Assembly: GCA_014058105.1 (NCBI GenBank)
Contig: JACGCM010002331.1
Span: 744,001-808,000, forward strand
DNA: 64,000 nucleotides
Reading direction: 5' to 3'
Origin: Kingdonia uniflora
Taxonomy: Eukaryota > Streptophyta > Magnoliopsida > Ranunculales > Circaeasteraceae
In this document: positions 1-10,120 of the stretch, piece by piece
Position numbering within the stretch: the first letter of the stretch is position 1
Layout: the number at the start of each line of letters is the position of its first letter
Notes under the pieces: model-generated
The model's input: the letters and a program-made list of their open reading frames with translations, nothing else
Told to the model about the DNA's origin: nothing
The model's database searches: none
Program-made: the position numbers and the translations under genes

Positions 1-297
1 TATTCCTATATTTTTGGGTCCACGTTCGACAACATCTACAATATCAATATATTCGACATTCTTCAAGAAACTTGCTTAAATCTTTTTTTTATTACCAAAT
101 TTCAACAAGTACATTATCCAATCGACAAATAAACAAAAAATTACTTCAATCGACAAAACTTCCAACACAACTATTTTCATTCTATTTCATTGACCATAAT
201 AAATCCTTACAACGACCTACTCCTACTAAATATTACAATTTCATAAACCCCTAGCTGCAACTTCATCTTTCCTCTTCACCAACAACTTTGCTCGAGT

Positions 298-552
298 CTA
301 CATACCACCATATCGTTCAGGAGGACGCCAAAACTGCAATTTGACATAAAATTCAAAGTCCTCCTCAGCCTCCTTCACTTTTGTCTCGCTCATCCCTTCA
401 TAATCAGCCTCTTCCAGATCTTCCATATGCATATCACAATTCTGAGTTCCAAAATATCGAGTGTACAACACCCAGTACATCGCTTGAATACATCTGAACA
501 CACCATCAAGGACCTGAGCTCTCGTCTTTACCATCTTGCATGAATGCTTCAC
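298..552 (-). CDS. Small antisense Tat protein (xRxFG family), copy 1
   Basis: This 84-codon frame runs opposite to the element that contains it. It aligns by eye with frames at 3658, 4942, 31452, 32395 and 63104. Shared features are a start near MVKTR/MLKTR, a central (R/K)(Y/F)FG core, and a GMSE...AEEDF.FYVKL tail, which matches the GMSE..VEEKFYCKL of the 3658 copy. The conserved start is probably the second methionine, 18 nt inside the frame. A TATA-like box lies about 40 nt upstream of it. The protein is acidic, with no membrane segment or known domain that I can name. Function is unknown; that it is translated is an inference from conservation between diverged copies. Confidence 0.5.
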   Translation of the reverse strand: MKHSCKMVKTRAQVLDGVFRCIQAMYWVLYTRYFGTQNCDMHMEDLEEADYEGMSETKVKEAEEDFEFYVKLQFWRPPERYGGM

Positions 553-570
553 ATTTGTAACAACAAGACT

Positions 571-578
571 TATTTATG
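571..578 (-). promoter_or_regulatory. TATA-like box before the small antisense ORF
   Basis: The minus strand reads CATAAATA here, about 20-45 nt upstream of the two candidate start codons of the small antisense ORF. The same spacing recurs at the other copies of this ORF. Confidence 0.4.
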
Positions 579-1644
579 CCCCCTCCAGTCATGGTTCAAC
601 TTACCTGTATTTACTCTGCCTTGGAACTCTACAATTTTAAAGTCAAATCACTCAACCTCGAAATCTATTCTGGGACCCACTCAGTCAACTACATTCGAGA
701 TGTTATGCCAACCCATAAACATTTTATGTGCATGCACGTTTGATATTTTACCTTCGATTATTTACAAAAAAAAAAAAAAAAAAAACTCAATGGATAATCA
801 AATTACACATTAATAGCATATCGAAGATATTAAATTTATTTATTATTATGAATAAAGTTACAATTCATATTTGACAACTTCCTCCTTCAATTTTGTTACA
901 TATAATATCTCGGACTACATCCTTCGATTACATTACATCAAACTACATCTATTTGTATATTTGACCTACAGGATTGATAACTCTGTGTTTTCTTTTCACC
1001 AGAATCGGACATTAAAGCCTCTTTCCAATGTTAAGAACCTCAATGAATCTCAAGTCACTGAACTTCTAATAGGCTACTTCCTCAGACGAAGGCAGCAAAC
1101 AATTATAAGAAGCCTTCCACATTCAGCAAGATCCCTGGACGTCCATCTGAGCTTCAAATCTTTATCATCAACACAAATAGTTACCCTTTCTCCCCCAAAC
1201 TAATACACGCCATTACCTTCAGCACCACATAATAGCACAATTGTTTCCAAACAGATATGCATCTTCTCTCGCTTGACCTCTCACCCAACCAGTGCCATGA
1301 CACGATCACATAAAAAGTTCTTACCGATCATTTTTTGCTAGATCTTTCCCTCAGGCTATTCACCGTCTTCCGCTTCAGATAACGCTTTAGACCACACTTG
1401 GGGCAACAGACATCCTTGTACAAACACTACTATTCCACTTTCAATAACCCTCTATTTATACCATATGTAACTCCGCCTGATTTACTATACCATATTAATT
1501 GCGCCTCGAAAATGACTTGACCACATACAGTTCTTTTGACCTTGGAAATAATACAGATAACTCATCTTCCCATTCTGCAACCTCTTCAGCTTTAAACTTC
1601 TTCCCAACACAACCACAAGTTCTTCTATCAAGAATGGGGCGATT

Positions 1645-2122
1645 GTAGTAGCATATTCCCAGATTCGACAAGAGTAAGCAGCAGACTGTACTCGGAGACA
1701 ACCGCACTTGATTGAAGGCCATAATTCATGAAGTTATTATAAGTCCTCTGCTTTCCAAAAGTAGTCGATGAAGCCTGGTCAAAAAAGAACTGTTAGAGAT
1801 CCGCAGAGTTCGCCTACTCCCTCGAAATAGAAGACCATTCCTTTCTATTTGTAAAACTGCCTGTATGACTATAATAATTGGCAGAGAATATATACTACAA
1901 GGCAGCAATATTTTACTATTCTTACTTCCTAAACCCAATATCACTCAAAATGTGTAATAACTAGCATCTTACTAGATTTTACATAAAAATCCTCCACGAG
2001 GTCATGGTTTTCTCAGCCTTTACTGAGTTTTCCACATAAAATCTTGTTTTATCTAGCTTATTGTATTCTCTTTACGAATAAGTGTTGGCAAAGATTCTCC
2101 TTCCGGAAAGTATGCCACTACA
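1645..2122 (+). repeat. LTR, subfamily A (3' LTR of E0)
   Basis: The LTR begins TGTAGTAGCATATTCC and ends ATGCCACTACA, giving TGTAGT/ACTACA inverted ends. It is homologous over most of its length to the reverse complement of 14343-14878. The purine-rich stretch AAGAATGGGGCGAT directly before it fits a polypurine tract, which makes it a 3' LTR. No primer-binding site follows it. A small inward frame over 1495-1722 on the minus strand is not conserved and is not called. Confidence 0.7.
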
Positions 2123-2712
2123 ATAAGTTTTTATATTAATAAAGAAATTGTTGTCGAGATAACTCTCCAATACATCATTCGCTTTACTATCTGCTACTAT
2201 CATTTATATTTTTACTTTTTACCATAGTTCTCGATATAGTTCATATCATTTAATTCATTTTGGTATCTTTCATTAAAGTAATACATCTGCTCAGTTCTCG
2301 ATTCTTTTTTATTTTTAATAAGTAACATCGATAATTTGCTAATTTTATTTACTTTTTGTCGAATTATAGGAATCTCAACAGCTTTTCGAACACACTTTAC
2401 CTGTTTCCTGCCAAAAATATCATTATTCAAAATTTGATACTTCCCCCACTCTGCCATAAAATCCGACAAAATCCCTACAATAATAACGTCCCCGACAATC
2501 TAGCAATATCAAAATGGCATCTCCACTCATCGCTACAATCGCGCCGTAACCTCAGAGCTACCAACCAATCACCCTCTCCATTCATCTTCACCTATTTCTC
2601 GCACCGCTCACACCAGAACTATCCATAAAGCCCTTACAACTCCATTTCTTCCACCTTAACACCCAGCGAATCACTCCCAAACTAAAATTTCCTAAAACTC
2701 CTCTATCAAACC
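2123..2712 (-). pseudogene. Fragment of a Tat antisense gene, inverted relative to its E1 copy
   Basis: The minus strand holds an 85-codon frame (2212-2469) with the run EWGKYQILNNDIFG, then KQVKC(V/I)R(K/E)AVEIP. The same sequence, broken by stops, is on the plus strand at about 6540-6890 in E1, and the flanking DNA matches as well down to the bases near 6960. It is therefore a piece of the 3' region of another Tat element, into which the E0 LTR (left) and the E1 LTR (right) were placed. Function of the encoded segment is unknown; it probably belongs to the longer antisense gene. Confidence 0.5.
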
Positions 2713-3322
2713 TGTTATGGCCAAATTCCGTAAGCTTGAAATTTGCTATCACACCAATGAACCTGTAACAATATTCTAATCGAAAGTTAGAAATGAAACA
2801 AGTGATTTTAGCGTGGAAAACCTTTGAATAGGTAAAAACATGACCTCGCGGGAAAGACTTTTGTTGAAAGTATCTTTATTGCTTGAGGCGGATATCTTAT
2901 TACAAGTGATCTCTAAAAATAGAATTGCTTGAATCTTGTAACTTAAGAAGTTTTGATGATTATCAAGAATCTAGAACAAGCAGTTTCTATGTAATCTTTT
3001 ATGTTATTTTTCTGGTCCCTGTCTCTTCTAGAAAATTTTCATTATATAGGCCTTCTCCGCAGCTCTTCATCGTGCTGGAGCACGTTCTTTAAATAATGTG
3101 GTTAGTGGCTGTTGAGTGAGCAACTGACGAGTTCGTAGGAGACTGGTGTCTTTAACTGGATAAGGTTTTTTTATTTAAGTTTGGTCCACGTTCTTGACCA
3201 GTTCGTGGGGTAGGTTAGAATGTTAACTGGGGAAATGTGTTAAAAGAGTGTGAGTCTGAGATGGAGGTAATTTGAACTAGGTGAGCTCGACTTTGGGTGA
3301 GATCAAGGGATAGGTCCCTATA
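2713..3322 (-). repeat. LTR, subfamily B (3' LTR of E1)
   Basis: On the plus strand it reads TGTTATGGCC to GGTCCCTATA; in the element's own direction it starts TATAGGGACC (TG changed to TA) and ends in CA. It aligns end to end with 62169-62784. In the element's direction it carries GGCCTATATAATG, a plausible LTR TATA box, near 3031-3043. The conserved block GTGGAAAAC...ATGACCTCG is shared with subfamily A. Confidence 0.75.
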
Positions 3323-3336
3323 ATCGCCCCCCCCGC
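3323..3336 (-). other. Polypurine tract of E1
   Basis: The minus strand reads GCGGGGGGGGCGAT immediately before the LTR. This is the expected primer for plus-strand synthesis. The equivalent site at 62785-62795 reads GAGGGGGTGAT. Confidence 0.7.
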
Positions 3337-3578
3337 AACCGAAGTCACGAGAAGCTTTGGTTGAGAAAAGATCAACTTTTAATCTTGGCTAAAATTCTTA
3401 ATAATTGAAATAGAATATTGATGGTATTAACTATGCGAAACTTACACGTTATATGGAAAATGACGTGTATTTAATGAGGATGTTGATACTGATGTATGTG
3501 ACGGTTATGATACAAAAAGTTGCATCTGTAATGAATGATGACGCTTGGTAAAATGTACCTGCACATTAAATGTAGGGT

Positions 3579-3586
3579 TATATAAA
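3579..3586 (+). promoter_or_regulatory. TATA box before small antisense ORF (E1, first copy)
   Basis: TATATAAA lies 72 nt before the ATG of the small ORF. The flanking DNA from about 3540 is conserved at 63000-63104 (GTAAAATGTACCTGCACA), so this is a shared leader region. Confidence 0.45.
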
Positions 3587-3657
3587 TGATAACTGCATCG
3601 GATTTTGAAAGCAGAGTACGCTTGTCCTTTGTGAAATTTCCTTAAAAATTTTTAACA

Positions 3658-3879
3658 ATGCTGAAGACTCATAGTATGGTCCTTGAGGAGAGGATTGCAT
3701 CTGAAATGCAGAGGTTGAAGTTGAGATTCTTCGGTGATCAATCCATGGAGATGTCGATACCCACTCCTGTTCCTCCGACATATCTAGGCATGTCAGAAGA
3801 TGAAGCGATTGAAGTTGAGGAAAAGTTTTACTGTAAGTTGAGGTTTTATGTCGTCTTCTTGATAGATGTGGACCGGTGA
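3658..3879 (+). CDS. Small antisense Tat protein, copy 2
   Basis: A 73-codon frame with an ATG start, opposite to the gag-pol direction of E1. It matches the frame at 63104 closely: MVLEERI, EMQRLKLRFFG, a proline-rich stretch, then GMSE.....VEEKFY. It ends shortly after KLRFYVVF, while the 4942 copy goes on through a YAHYFYEV segment, so this copy may be truncated or spliced onward. No signal peptide or membrane segment is evident. Function is unknown. Conservation between this LTR-B element and the one at the right edge of the window, in the presence of much non-coding divergence, is the main reason to call it. Confidence 0.5.
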   Translation: MLKTHSMVLEERIASEMQRLKLRFFGDQSMEMSIPTPVPPTYLGMSEDEAIEVEEKFYCKLRFYVVFLIDVDR

Positions 3880-4881
3880 GCCTGTCTTTGTATTCTTGCA
3901 TAAGACAAGATTAGGGCTTCATATACAGGGATAGGCAAAACCGCGGGGGAGTTATGCTAATTTCTTGTATCATCATGGATTCTAAGTTCGGGCCCTCTTC
4001 ATCTCTACCAACTCTTTGGTGGTGGCTGTTTCAAAGGTGGGTGTGATGGTAGTGGAGGTGGGAGACAACCTGTGGGAGTCTACTTTTGCATTTCTATCAT
4101 GTTTTGGTGCTCAGAGAACCGTTAGCTCGAGAATTTGGTTATAGTACTGAGTCTAGTACTTGCATTATTTCTATTTGAAGTTTGATTAGACTTCAACCAA
4201 ACTCACGCGAGTGAAGCTCTTTGTTAGTTCCAATTTCTACTTTATTTTAGGGTGAAAGATCACTGAAGCAAGAAGAATTGGAGGAGTTGATGTGTCAGCG
4301 CGCCTGAATGACCTGTGACTTTTAAAAACATTAAAAAACTTCTTATTTGAAAAGTATCTTGAGTTCGGTGCTGGATGGATAATGTTTCTGTTATATACCT
4401 GAGATTGATGTACTGAAAAACTTGTTATCTGTGAAATTGTATGTAATGTTTTTGATATAAATAAAAAGTTATCATTCAATTTCTTGTGTCATGTAGATAG
4501 AAAATGTCTCTTAGAATCGAACTGAATTTTGTAGGATGTATGAAATGAATAGTAGCTTATAAGTATGGAAAATACTATTTTTGTGATGTTCGAACTGAAA
4601 TAAATATGTGCTAACATTGACGTTGTGATGTAAGTATGATTTTTTTTTTCTGTTTTAACATGGGTGTGTGTGTGGGGGGGGGGGGATTATAGGAAATATG
4701 TAACGTGAAAATTCGAGCTACTACAGGTCGATAGAAATATAACTCTTGGTAGAATAAGCTCGACTAGGATAAATAATGTAATGTAGGTACTTGAGTGAAG
4801 GGATAAGTTCAAATAGTATATTTTGAGATTCTGGTGTTTTCTGTTACGAGAATATGATAAAAATCATGTTTTAAGGAGAAA
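3880..4881 (+). other. Non-coding spacer between small antisense ORFs
   Basis: I see no supported gene. The stretch is AT-rich and has a poly-T run and a long G run near 4672-4685. The part around 4240-4480 is related to 63300-63600, so it looks like a 3' untranslated part of the small-ORF unit. Confidence 0.4.
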
Positions 4882-4895
4882 GTGTGTGAAAAACA

Positions 4896-4903
4896 TATAA
4901 ATA
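4896..4903 (+). promoter_or_regulatory. TATA box before second small antisense ORF of E1
   Basis: TATAAATA stands 46 nt before the conserved ATG at 4942. The open frame starts upstream at 4882, but the family alignment begins at the methionine of MVRNRSQR, which supports the inner start. Confidence 0.5.
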
Positions 4904-4941
4904 AGGGTAGGATGATTTATGAAAATAGAGAAGAGATTAGG

Positions 4942-5235
4942 ATGGTACGGAATCGATCACAGAGGATTCGTCATGCCGCGGATGGATGGTTGGCTACAAA
5001 GACTGCTGAAGTGCGGGAGGGGATTTTTGGTGTGCGTGGCTATGATGCCGAGTTATCAGTGATGGAGTGTCAGCTCGAAGGATTAGATGTTAGGAGTATG
5101 GAACTTGAGTATGCCCATTATTTCTATGAGGTATGCTTTCGTGAATTGGTTAGGGATCTGGTAGATCGAGAAAAGATGTTTGGTTTGATTGCTGTGGTTG
5201 AGATCGAATTTGAAGATCGGAGGACTGACGAATAA
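4942..5235 (+). CDS. Small antisense Tat protein, copy 3 (longest)
   Basis: The frame has 97 codons from the ATG at 4942. It begins MVRNRSQR, like MVKTRAQ of copy 1, has a GIFGVR core where others have RFFG, a LEGLDVRSMELE acidic stretch, then YAHYFYEVCFRELV. The last part corresponds to PYAHWWAVLQRL of the 31452 copy. It is intact over its whole length and has a TATA box at a fitting distance, so this copy is the best one to test for expression. It is charged and predicted soluble. I recognise no known domain and assign no function. Confidence 0.5.
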   Translation: MVRNRSQRIRHAADGWLATKTAEVREGIFGVRGYDAELSVMECQLEGLDVRSMELEYAHYFYEVCFRELVRDLVDREKMFGLIAVVEIEFEDRRTDE

Positions 5236-6044
5236 TTTGATCAGATGTTTTCGTTCAGGTTATTTAAGGTTGTTTTAGACGTTGTGTAAAGTATTTATCA
5301 TAAGTAAAGATTAGTTTGTTAAATGTAACAAAAAAGAGGTAAATAAATTGGATCCTTTATAGTTTCAAATGCCATTTTGAGGCTATTGTGGCAAATAATT
5401 TTGAATAATTTTGAAAATTTTCTCAGCTTTGAAAATAACGTCATTATCACTATAAGTATGATAAATAAGGACAAAGAAACAAAAATGAGGAAATGTAGAA
5501 CCTTCTAGTTTTGTTTTATATATAAAGCTGCAGAAGTCTGATATCGTATAAGGTAAGTCATCATGAGTGTGGGAAGGTCAGAAAAAGATATGGAAATAGG
5601 AGAGAAAAATAGGTTAAAACATGAGGGGTAGGGTAATGATGGAAATGCAGTTTTATTGAAAAGGTACAAGACGTCTGACATGAATAGTGGAAAGGATGCC
5701 TTGGTTCTAAAACCAAGGATGGGTCGTACGGGGCACAATAACTGCCAGCCGCTTGAGAGAGAAAGGATAAATAGTTCTTCTTCCTTATCATTCAAGCATT
5801 TTTCAACTTCTAAAAATTTAGAGAGAGAGCGACACGAAAAGATTGCACGGGGTTTGATAAGGAGTTATCTGAAAGTGATCAACGGTCGAATAGAGCGAAA
5901 GACACTGGATCACGTAGGTAGCTATAAAATAGCATCGTGAGAGAAGGATTTGGCGCTATTGCGGATTCTTACTCGGACACTGTAGGTTAGTTGAAATGTA
6001 TGCAGTGTAGAGTTGAACAACCGCGAAGTGGTGCGATGAATAGT
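5236..6044 (+). other. Non-coding stretch before the antisense main gene
   Basis: There is no convincing coding sequence. A strong TATA-like run (TATATATAAA, 5517-5526) and several GAGAGA stretches occur, so this may contain another leader or promoter on the plus strand. A 94-codon frame at 5656-5940 has no relative elsewhere in the window and is not called. Confidence 0.3.
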
Positions 6045-6063
6045 CACGTGGGGTCTATAAATA
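6045..6063 (+). promoter_or_regulatory. G-box and TATA promoter of the E1 antisense gene
   Basis: CACGTG (6045-6050) is followed five bases later by TATAAATA (6056-6063). A likely first exon follows, ending near 6238 at AAACAAG|GTTAGTAAAT, a good plant 5' splice site. TATA boxes sit in the same relative place in E2 (23050-23057) and E3 (30743-30751). That this drives transcription is an inference. Confidence 0.5.
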
Positions 6064-6099
6064 CCTTCGATGTGGGCAATTGTTCACACTTTTTGAACA

Positions 6100-6967
6100 C
6101 ATTTTTTTTTTCAAGTTCTAATTGTTGTTGCCCGTTACTAAATTCATTGCAGACAATTGCAAAAGGGGAGATTAACGTGTTGTTTGCAAGAGCTAACCGA
6201 GTAAAGGAAAGAGATACAGAAGCAGCACGAAAACAAGGTTAGTAAATCAATTTTGATTGTTGGTTGTTTGTGTTTTGATTGATTATGTGATAGATGAATA
6301 GGATGAAGTAAAGTGAATGATGTTTGTATAGTAAATTGGATCAAAAGGGAATTAGTTATAATGAATTTAGTAAATTGACAGAGTTAAGGTTTGGGCAGAG
6401 GTTTTTGAAATCTTGAAGTAGTTAGGATTGTTAGCTGTATGAGGGTTGAAGAACTGGTATTGTTAAGTGTTTATAGATTGGTTCAGGTGTGGGTGAGATG
6501 ATGAATGGGTGGAGAGAAGTTTCGATTGGTGGCGCTGTTATTATGGCGCGATTGTAGGGATGAGGGAAACGTTGTTTTGATACGGCGAGATTGTTGGGGA
6601 CGTTATTTTTGATGAGATTTGGTCATATTTTATGCCAGAGAAGGGGAAGTATCAATTTTTGAATAATGGTATTTTTGGCGAGAAACAGGTAAAGTGTATT
6701 CGAGAAGCTGTTGAGATTCCTGATATTCGATAAAAAGTAAACGAAATTAAAAAGTTATCGATGTTAATTATTAAAAATAGAGAAGCATCGAGAACTGAGA
6801 AAATGTGTTACTTCAAAAAAAAATATCAATATGAATTAAATGATATGATCTATATCAAGAATTGTGGTAATAAGTATAAATGTAAATGATAGTAGTAGAT
6901 AGTAGAACGAATGATGTGTTGGAGAGTTATCTAAACAACAATAGTATTATGAATATATGAACGTATG

Positions 6968-7003
<36 letters not shown>

Positions 7004-9163
7004 ATCACATATGAGGGATTCTTACTATTTAAAAAATATGGAATCTGTTATACCGGTTATGTTTAAAAATGGCTGAACCAATTTGAAATGATGAGAAAGA
7101 TATATACGAGGATCTTAAAGATGTAGTGCCTCTGATGATCGATGTGAGGACCTGTGTATAATAATGGGGAGGGAAATATAGGGTTGGATTGAGTAGTGCA
7201 AATTTAGGTAGTGTGGAACAGTTTAGGGTGACACCTACTACTGTCGAACTATTTAAGGAGGAAGCTATGGATATGGATGTGGATTACGAACCCCAAGCGA
7301 GTGATCGAGAAGGTAGTAGGGAGGGGGAAGAAGATGTAGAGGAAGGCGAGGAGGCATCTTACGGAGAGGGTCCAGAGACCAAAGAGATACAAAACATCAA
7401 GAAGAAGTATGGCGCCCCTGGGGATATAAGGTTAAAGGAGTACCAATATGAAATGATCGACCAGGAAATATCTTTGAATGGTATTCTAGTTCATCGAGAA
7501 CAAATAAATAAGGGATTGAAGCTTACCCTTAGAGCGGACCAAAAGAAATTAATGAATTTCTTTGATGTGGTACCAGGGCAGTTTAATCCGAATGTGTAGG
7601 ATCCGTTCAGGGTTTGTGGGGCCATAAATGGTTGACTTAAGACCAGAGGGGAGGAGTTAATAACTGCTGATGATTTATGTGTGTACTACACACTCAAGAT
7701 GAACCCGTAGAAGCTAGGTTACCAGTATTTGGCAAGGTTCCTGAAAAGACCATTATTCTATGATATGGTATCGACTGGGGGGCGATACATCGATGAGCAC
7801 TTACTTATTTCTGGAAATTATGAGTTTGATATGAAAGATCCTGGGGAACCTTTAAAAAAAAAATTGTTTCACTTAGGTGTATGGTTAGGTAAATGTAATT
7901 CTCGATGCTCAAATTGTGTGAATGAGATGTAAGTGTTTCTAACTTGTTTATGTTATTTTTTGTAGCGTTGAAAGAGGCCGATAGGAAGTCACAGGTTAAA
8001 GAAGAATTGCATAAGGTGAGGAATTTTTTTTTGGTAGGATCGACAACCTAGTTATCGACCAAGATTTTGTGAATACGTTCTTCCAAGAAGCCGGTCTAAA
8101 GAGGTCATCGGTAAAAGGCTCAGAAGTGCCTATTATCGATGGAAAGACATCGACTAAGAATAAGAGAGCCACAAATGCAAGCTTACCTCTTGAAAATTGC
8201 TCCTTGGTTGGGTACAACACTAATACAGAAGTCGATATTATGCTGGGAGAGTCTTTGGGAAGAAATAAAAAGAAAAGGGCAGCAAGTTCTGACGTGCCTC
8301 CATTTCTTCATCATATGAGGCTTACTCGACAATCATCAATAGAAGAGGTGGCTAGAACTGCTAAAGCAGCAGCTGTTGTGGATATGCGTCCACCACGGAG
8401 TCCTGGCAGTATGGTCCCAAAGAAGACCAGTGGGGAGACGTCGAAGAGTCTGGGATAGAAGTGCAGAAAACTATGGATACTTATACGTCTGGGATGGATG
8501 AGCTAAACACGGAGTTGGAGGATTGCATGGTGGGGATTGATAGTTTGAACACATTTTTCAGCGAGGGTCAGAGGAATTTATCGAAGGTGAGAAATTTTAA
8601 TACTTTTTTTTGAATGAAAAAATTGGTTGGCCACTCAAATACTCATTATATGACTTTGATGTAGATTAAGAAGTTGGTAAATAAAGTTATGGGTCGAGTT
8701 GTGGGCAGTGGAGAGCTGGTAAACCAGATTATTGCCTACAAACATATAGAGAAGGATTTGATCGAGGAGAAGGCAAAATTGAATGCCACATTGAATAGTT
8801 ATAAGCTCGATGCCGAGAAGGCGAGGGAAGCAGCACTGGGGGAAACAAAGAAAGCGACAGAGAAAGAGAAAAATGAGGCTTATGCATTGTAGAAGTCCAC
8901 CTTTTAAAAATATGTAAGGGATCAAGTTGTCGATGTTCGTAAAGCAATGGATGAAGAACAAGACAAACTGCTCGATGAGGTGAGGGAAAATATGATGTAC
9001 CCCAGACGCTTGATGTACGCGGGGAAATTAAAGTCAACGAAGATGAAGTGATGGTAGATACTGATGGTACTCGTCTAGTTAAGGTAGCAGATGTGCAGGT
9101 TCTCGAAGGTGCCTTGAAGTTCAATGAAGAAAAATCTCCCTCTGATATGTTAAACCTTGGGTA
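6100..9163 (+). pseudogene. Main antisense gene of E1 (multi-exon, decayed)
   Basis: Conserved coding blocks run opposite to gag-pol. In order: a short exon ending near 6238; a broken copy of the EWGKYQILNN block (about 6600-6890); an acidic start [10 protein letters not shown] (7267); a domain from 7400 to 7890 with [10 protein letters not shown] near its end; a splice-like junction (donor near 7889, acceptor TTTTTTGTAG near 7963); a basic Ser/Lys region with NKKKRA (8069-8458); and a coiled coil rich in KAKLNA/EKAREAA (8674-8990). The 7400-7890 domain aligns with 29.3-29.8 kb of E3 (FYEMMRVVEGMN...DIVSFYSKK) and 21.8-22.0 kb of E2. It resembles the plant 'putative gypsy-type transposon' proteins with coiled-coil tails; that match is from memory and unverified. 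Several stops show it is not intact. Confidence 0.5.
6971..7001. repeat. (AT)n microsatellite
   Basis: About fifteen uninterrupted AT units lie inside the antisense gene region, probably in an intron. Confidence 0.9.
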
Positions 9164-9576
9164 AGTTATGTTTATATGAGAAAGGATGTAAAAGTGGTCA
9201 GTGGGACCGAAACATTTTAATTAGTAGTATCTGGTGAAACAATATTGTGTTGCATAACAAGTTTTATTTTGTGAAATAATTTTGTGCACTTGTTTTGTAA
9301 ATAGTTCTAAGTAGAAGATTTGATAAAATTATTTTAATTGAATGTAACTAAAGATCTAGCAGATAAGTAAAGAGCGCTTGTTTGCGTGGTAGGTGAAAGA
9401 TGGCCAGAAAATTGCAAGTAAGAGATTGAGTACCAGATATATATCCTTAGATGGGTATATAGATTTAGATTTGAGAAGAACAAAAGCTCCTTAAGAGTTT
9501 GTTCGATAAATAAAGAACACAAAGTAGAATATCCTGTAATTGAATATTATTCGCGTATAATTTGAATGATAGGCTT

Positions 9577-10049
9577 TAGGTATACTTGTTAAGTAGTGAC
9601 CAAAAGCAAATCAAGATAGTAAGGGTTTTGTTTGTCTGATGAATACTTGATAAGTATAGATCGAGATCAAATTAAATAGTAATGAGATTGTTTGTCTGAT
9701 CTATACATAAAAAGTATAGATTGAGATCAAATCAAATAGTAATGAGATTGTTTGTCTAAGGTATACTTAAAAAGTATAGATCGAGATCAAATCAAATAGT
9801 AATGAGATTGTTTGTCAGAGGTATACTTGAAAAGTATAGATCGAGATCAAATCAAATAGTAATGAGATTGCTTGCCTGATGTATACTTGAAAAGTATAGA
9901 TCGAGTTCAAATCAAATAGTAATGAGATTGTTTGTCTGATATATACTTGAAAAGTTTAGATCAAGATTAAATTAAATAGTAATGAGATTGTTTGTCTGAT
10001 GCATACTTGAAAAGTATAGATCAAGATCAAATCAAATAGTAAGGAGGAA
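9577..10049. repeat. 60-bp tandem repeat array after E1 pol
   Basis: About eight units with an exact period of 60 bp carry AGATCAAATCAAATAGTAAT, then GAGATTGTTTGTCTGAT and a variable TATACTTGAAAAGTATAGA. The outer units are more diverged than the inner ones. The array lies between the integrase end and the antisense genes, the same place as the 43-bp array in E2 and the 194-bp array in E3, with unrelated sequence. Such hypervariable 3' tandem repeats are known for Tat/Ogre elements. Confidence 0.9.
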
Positions 10050-10120
10050 ATTGATGACAAAGGTTATTTATTTGAATCAATGAAAAATGGTTACAGTGTA
10101 TTATCTGTAAAATAACTTTA

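Larger units (their letters stand above)
1..2122 (+). mobile_element. 3' end of a plus-oriented Tat-lineage LTR retrotransposon (E0)
   Basis: The stretch has the order small antisense ORF, about 1 kb of non-coding DNA, short G-rich tract, then an LTR. The same order is seen, inverted, at 2713-3879 and 62169-63295, which fixes the orientation. Only the 3' terminal part of the element lies in the window; gag-pol would be to the left. Between 553 and 1644 I see a run of A at 768-785 and no supported gene. The internal region and LTR are diverged from the other copies, so this is an old insertion. Confidence 0.65.

Noticed and set aside
768..785. A run of A as a possible LINE or SINE tail
   Set aside because: No LINE or SINE body precedes it and no target duplication was found.
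4668..4700. A long G run followed by ATTATAGG, like the polypurine tract and LTR start of subfamily B in plus orientation
   Set aside because: The sequence after it does not resemble LTR B, and the orientation conflicts with the surrounding element. Likely simple-sequence chance.
9577..10049. Regular 60-bp repeats resembling a CRISPR array
   Set aside because: The whole 60-bp unit is conserved with no unique spacers, and the genome is clearly that of a plant. It is a tandem repeat of the retrotransposon.
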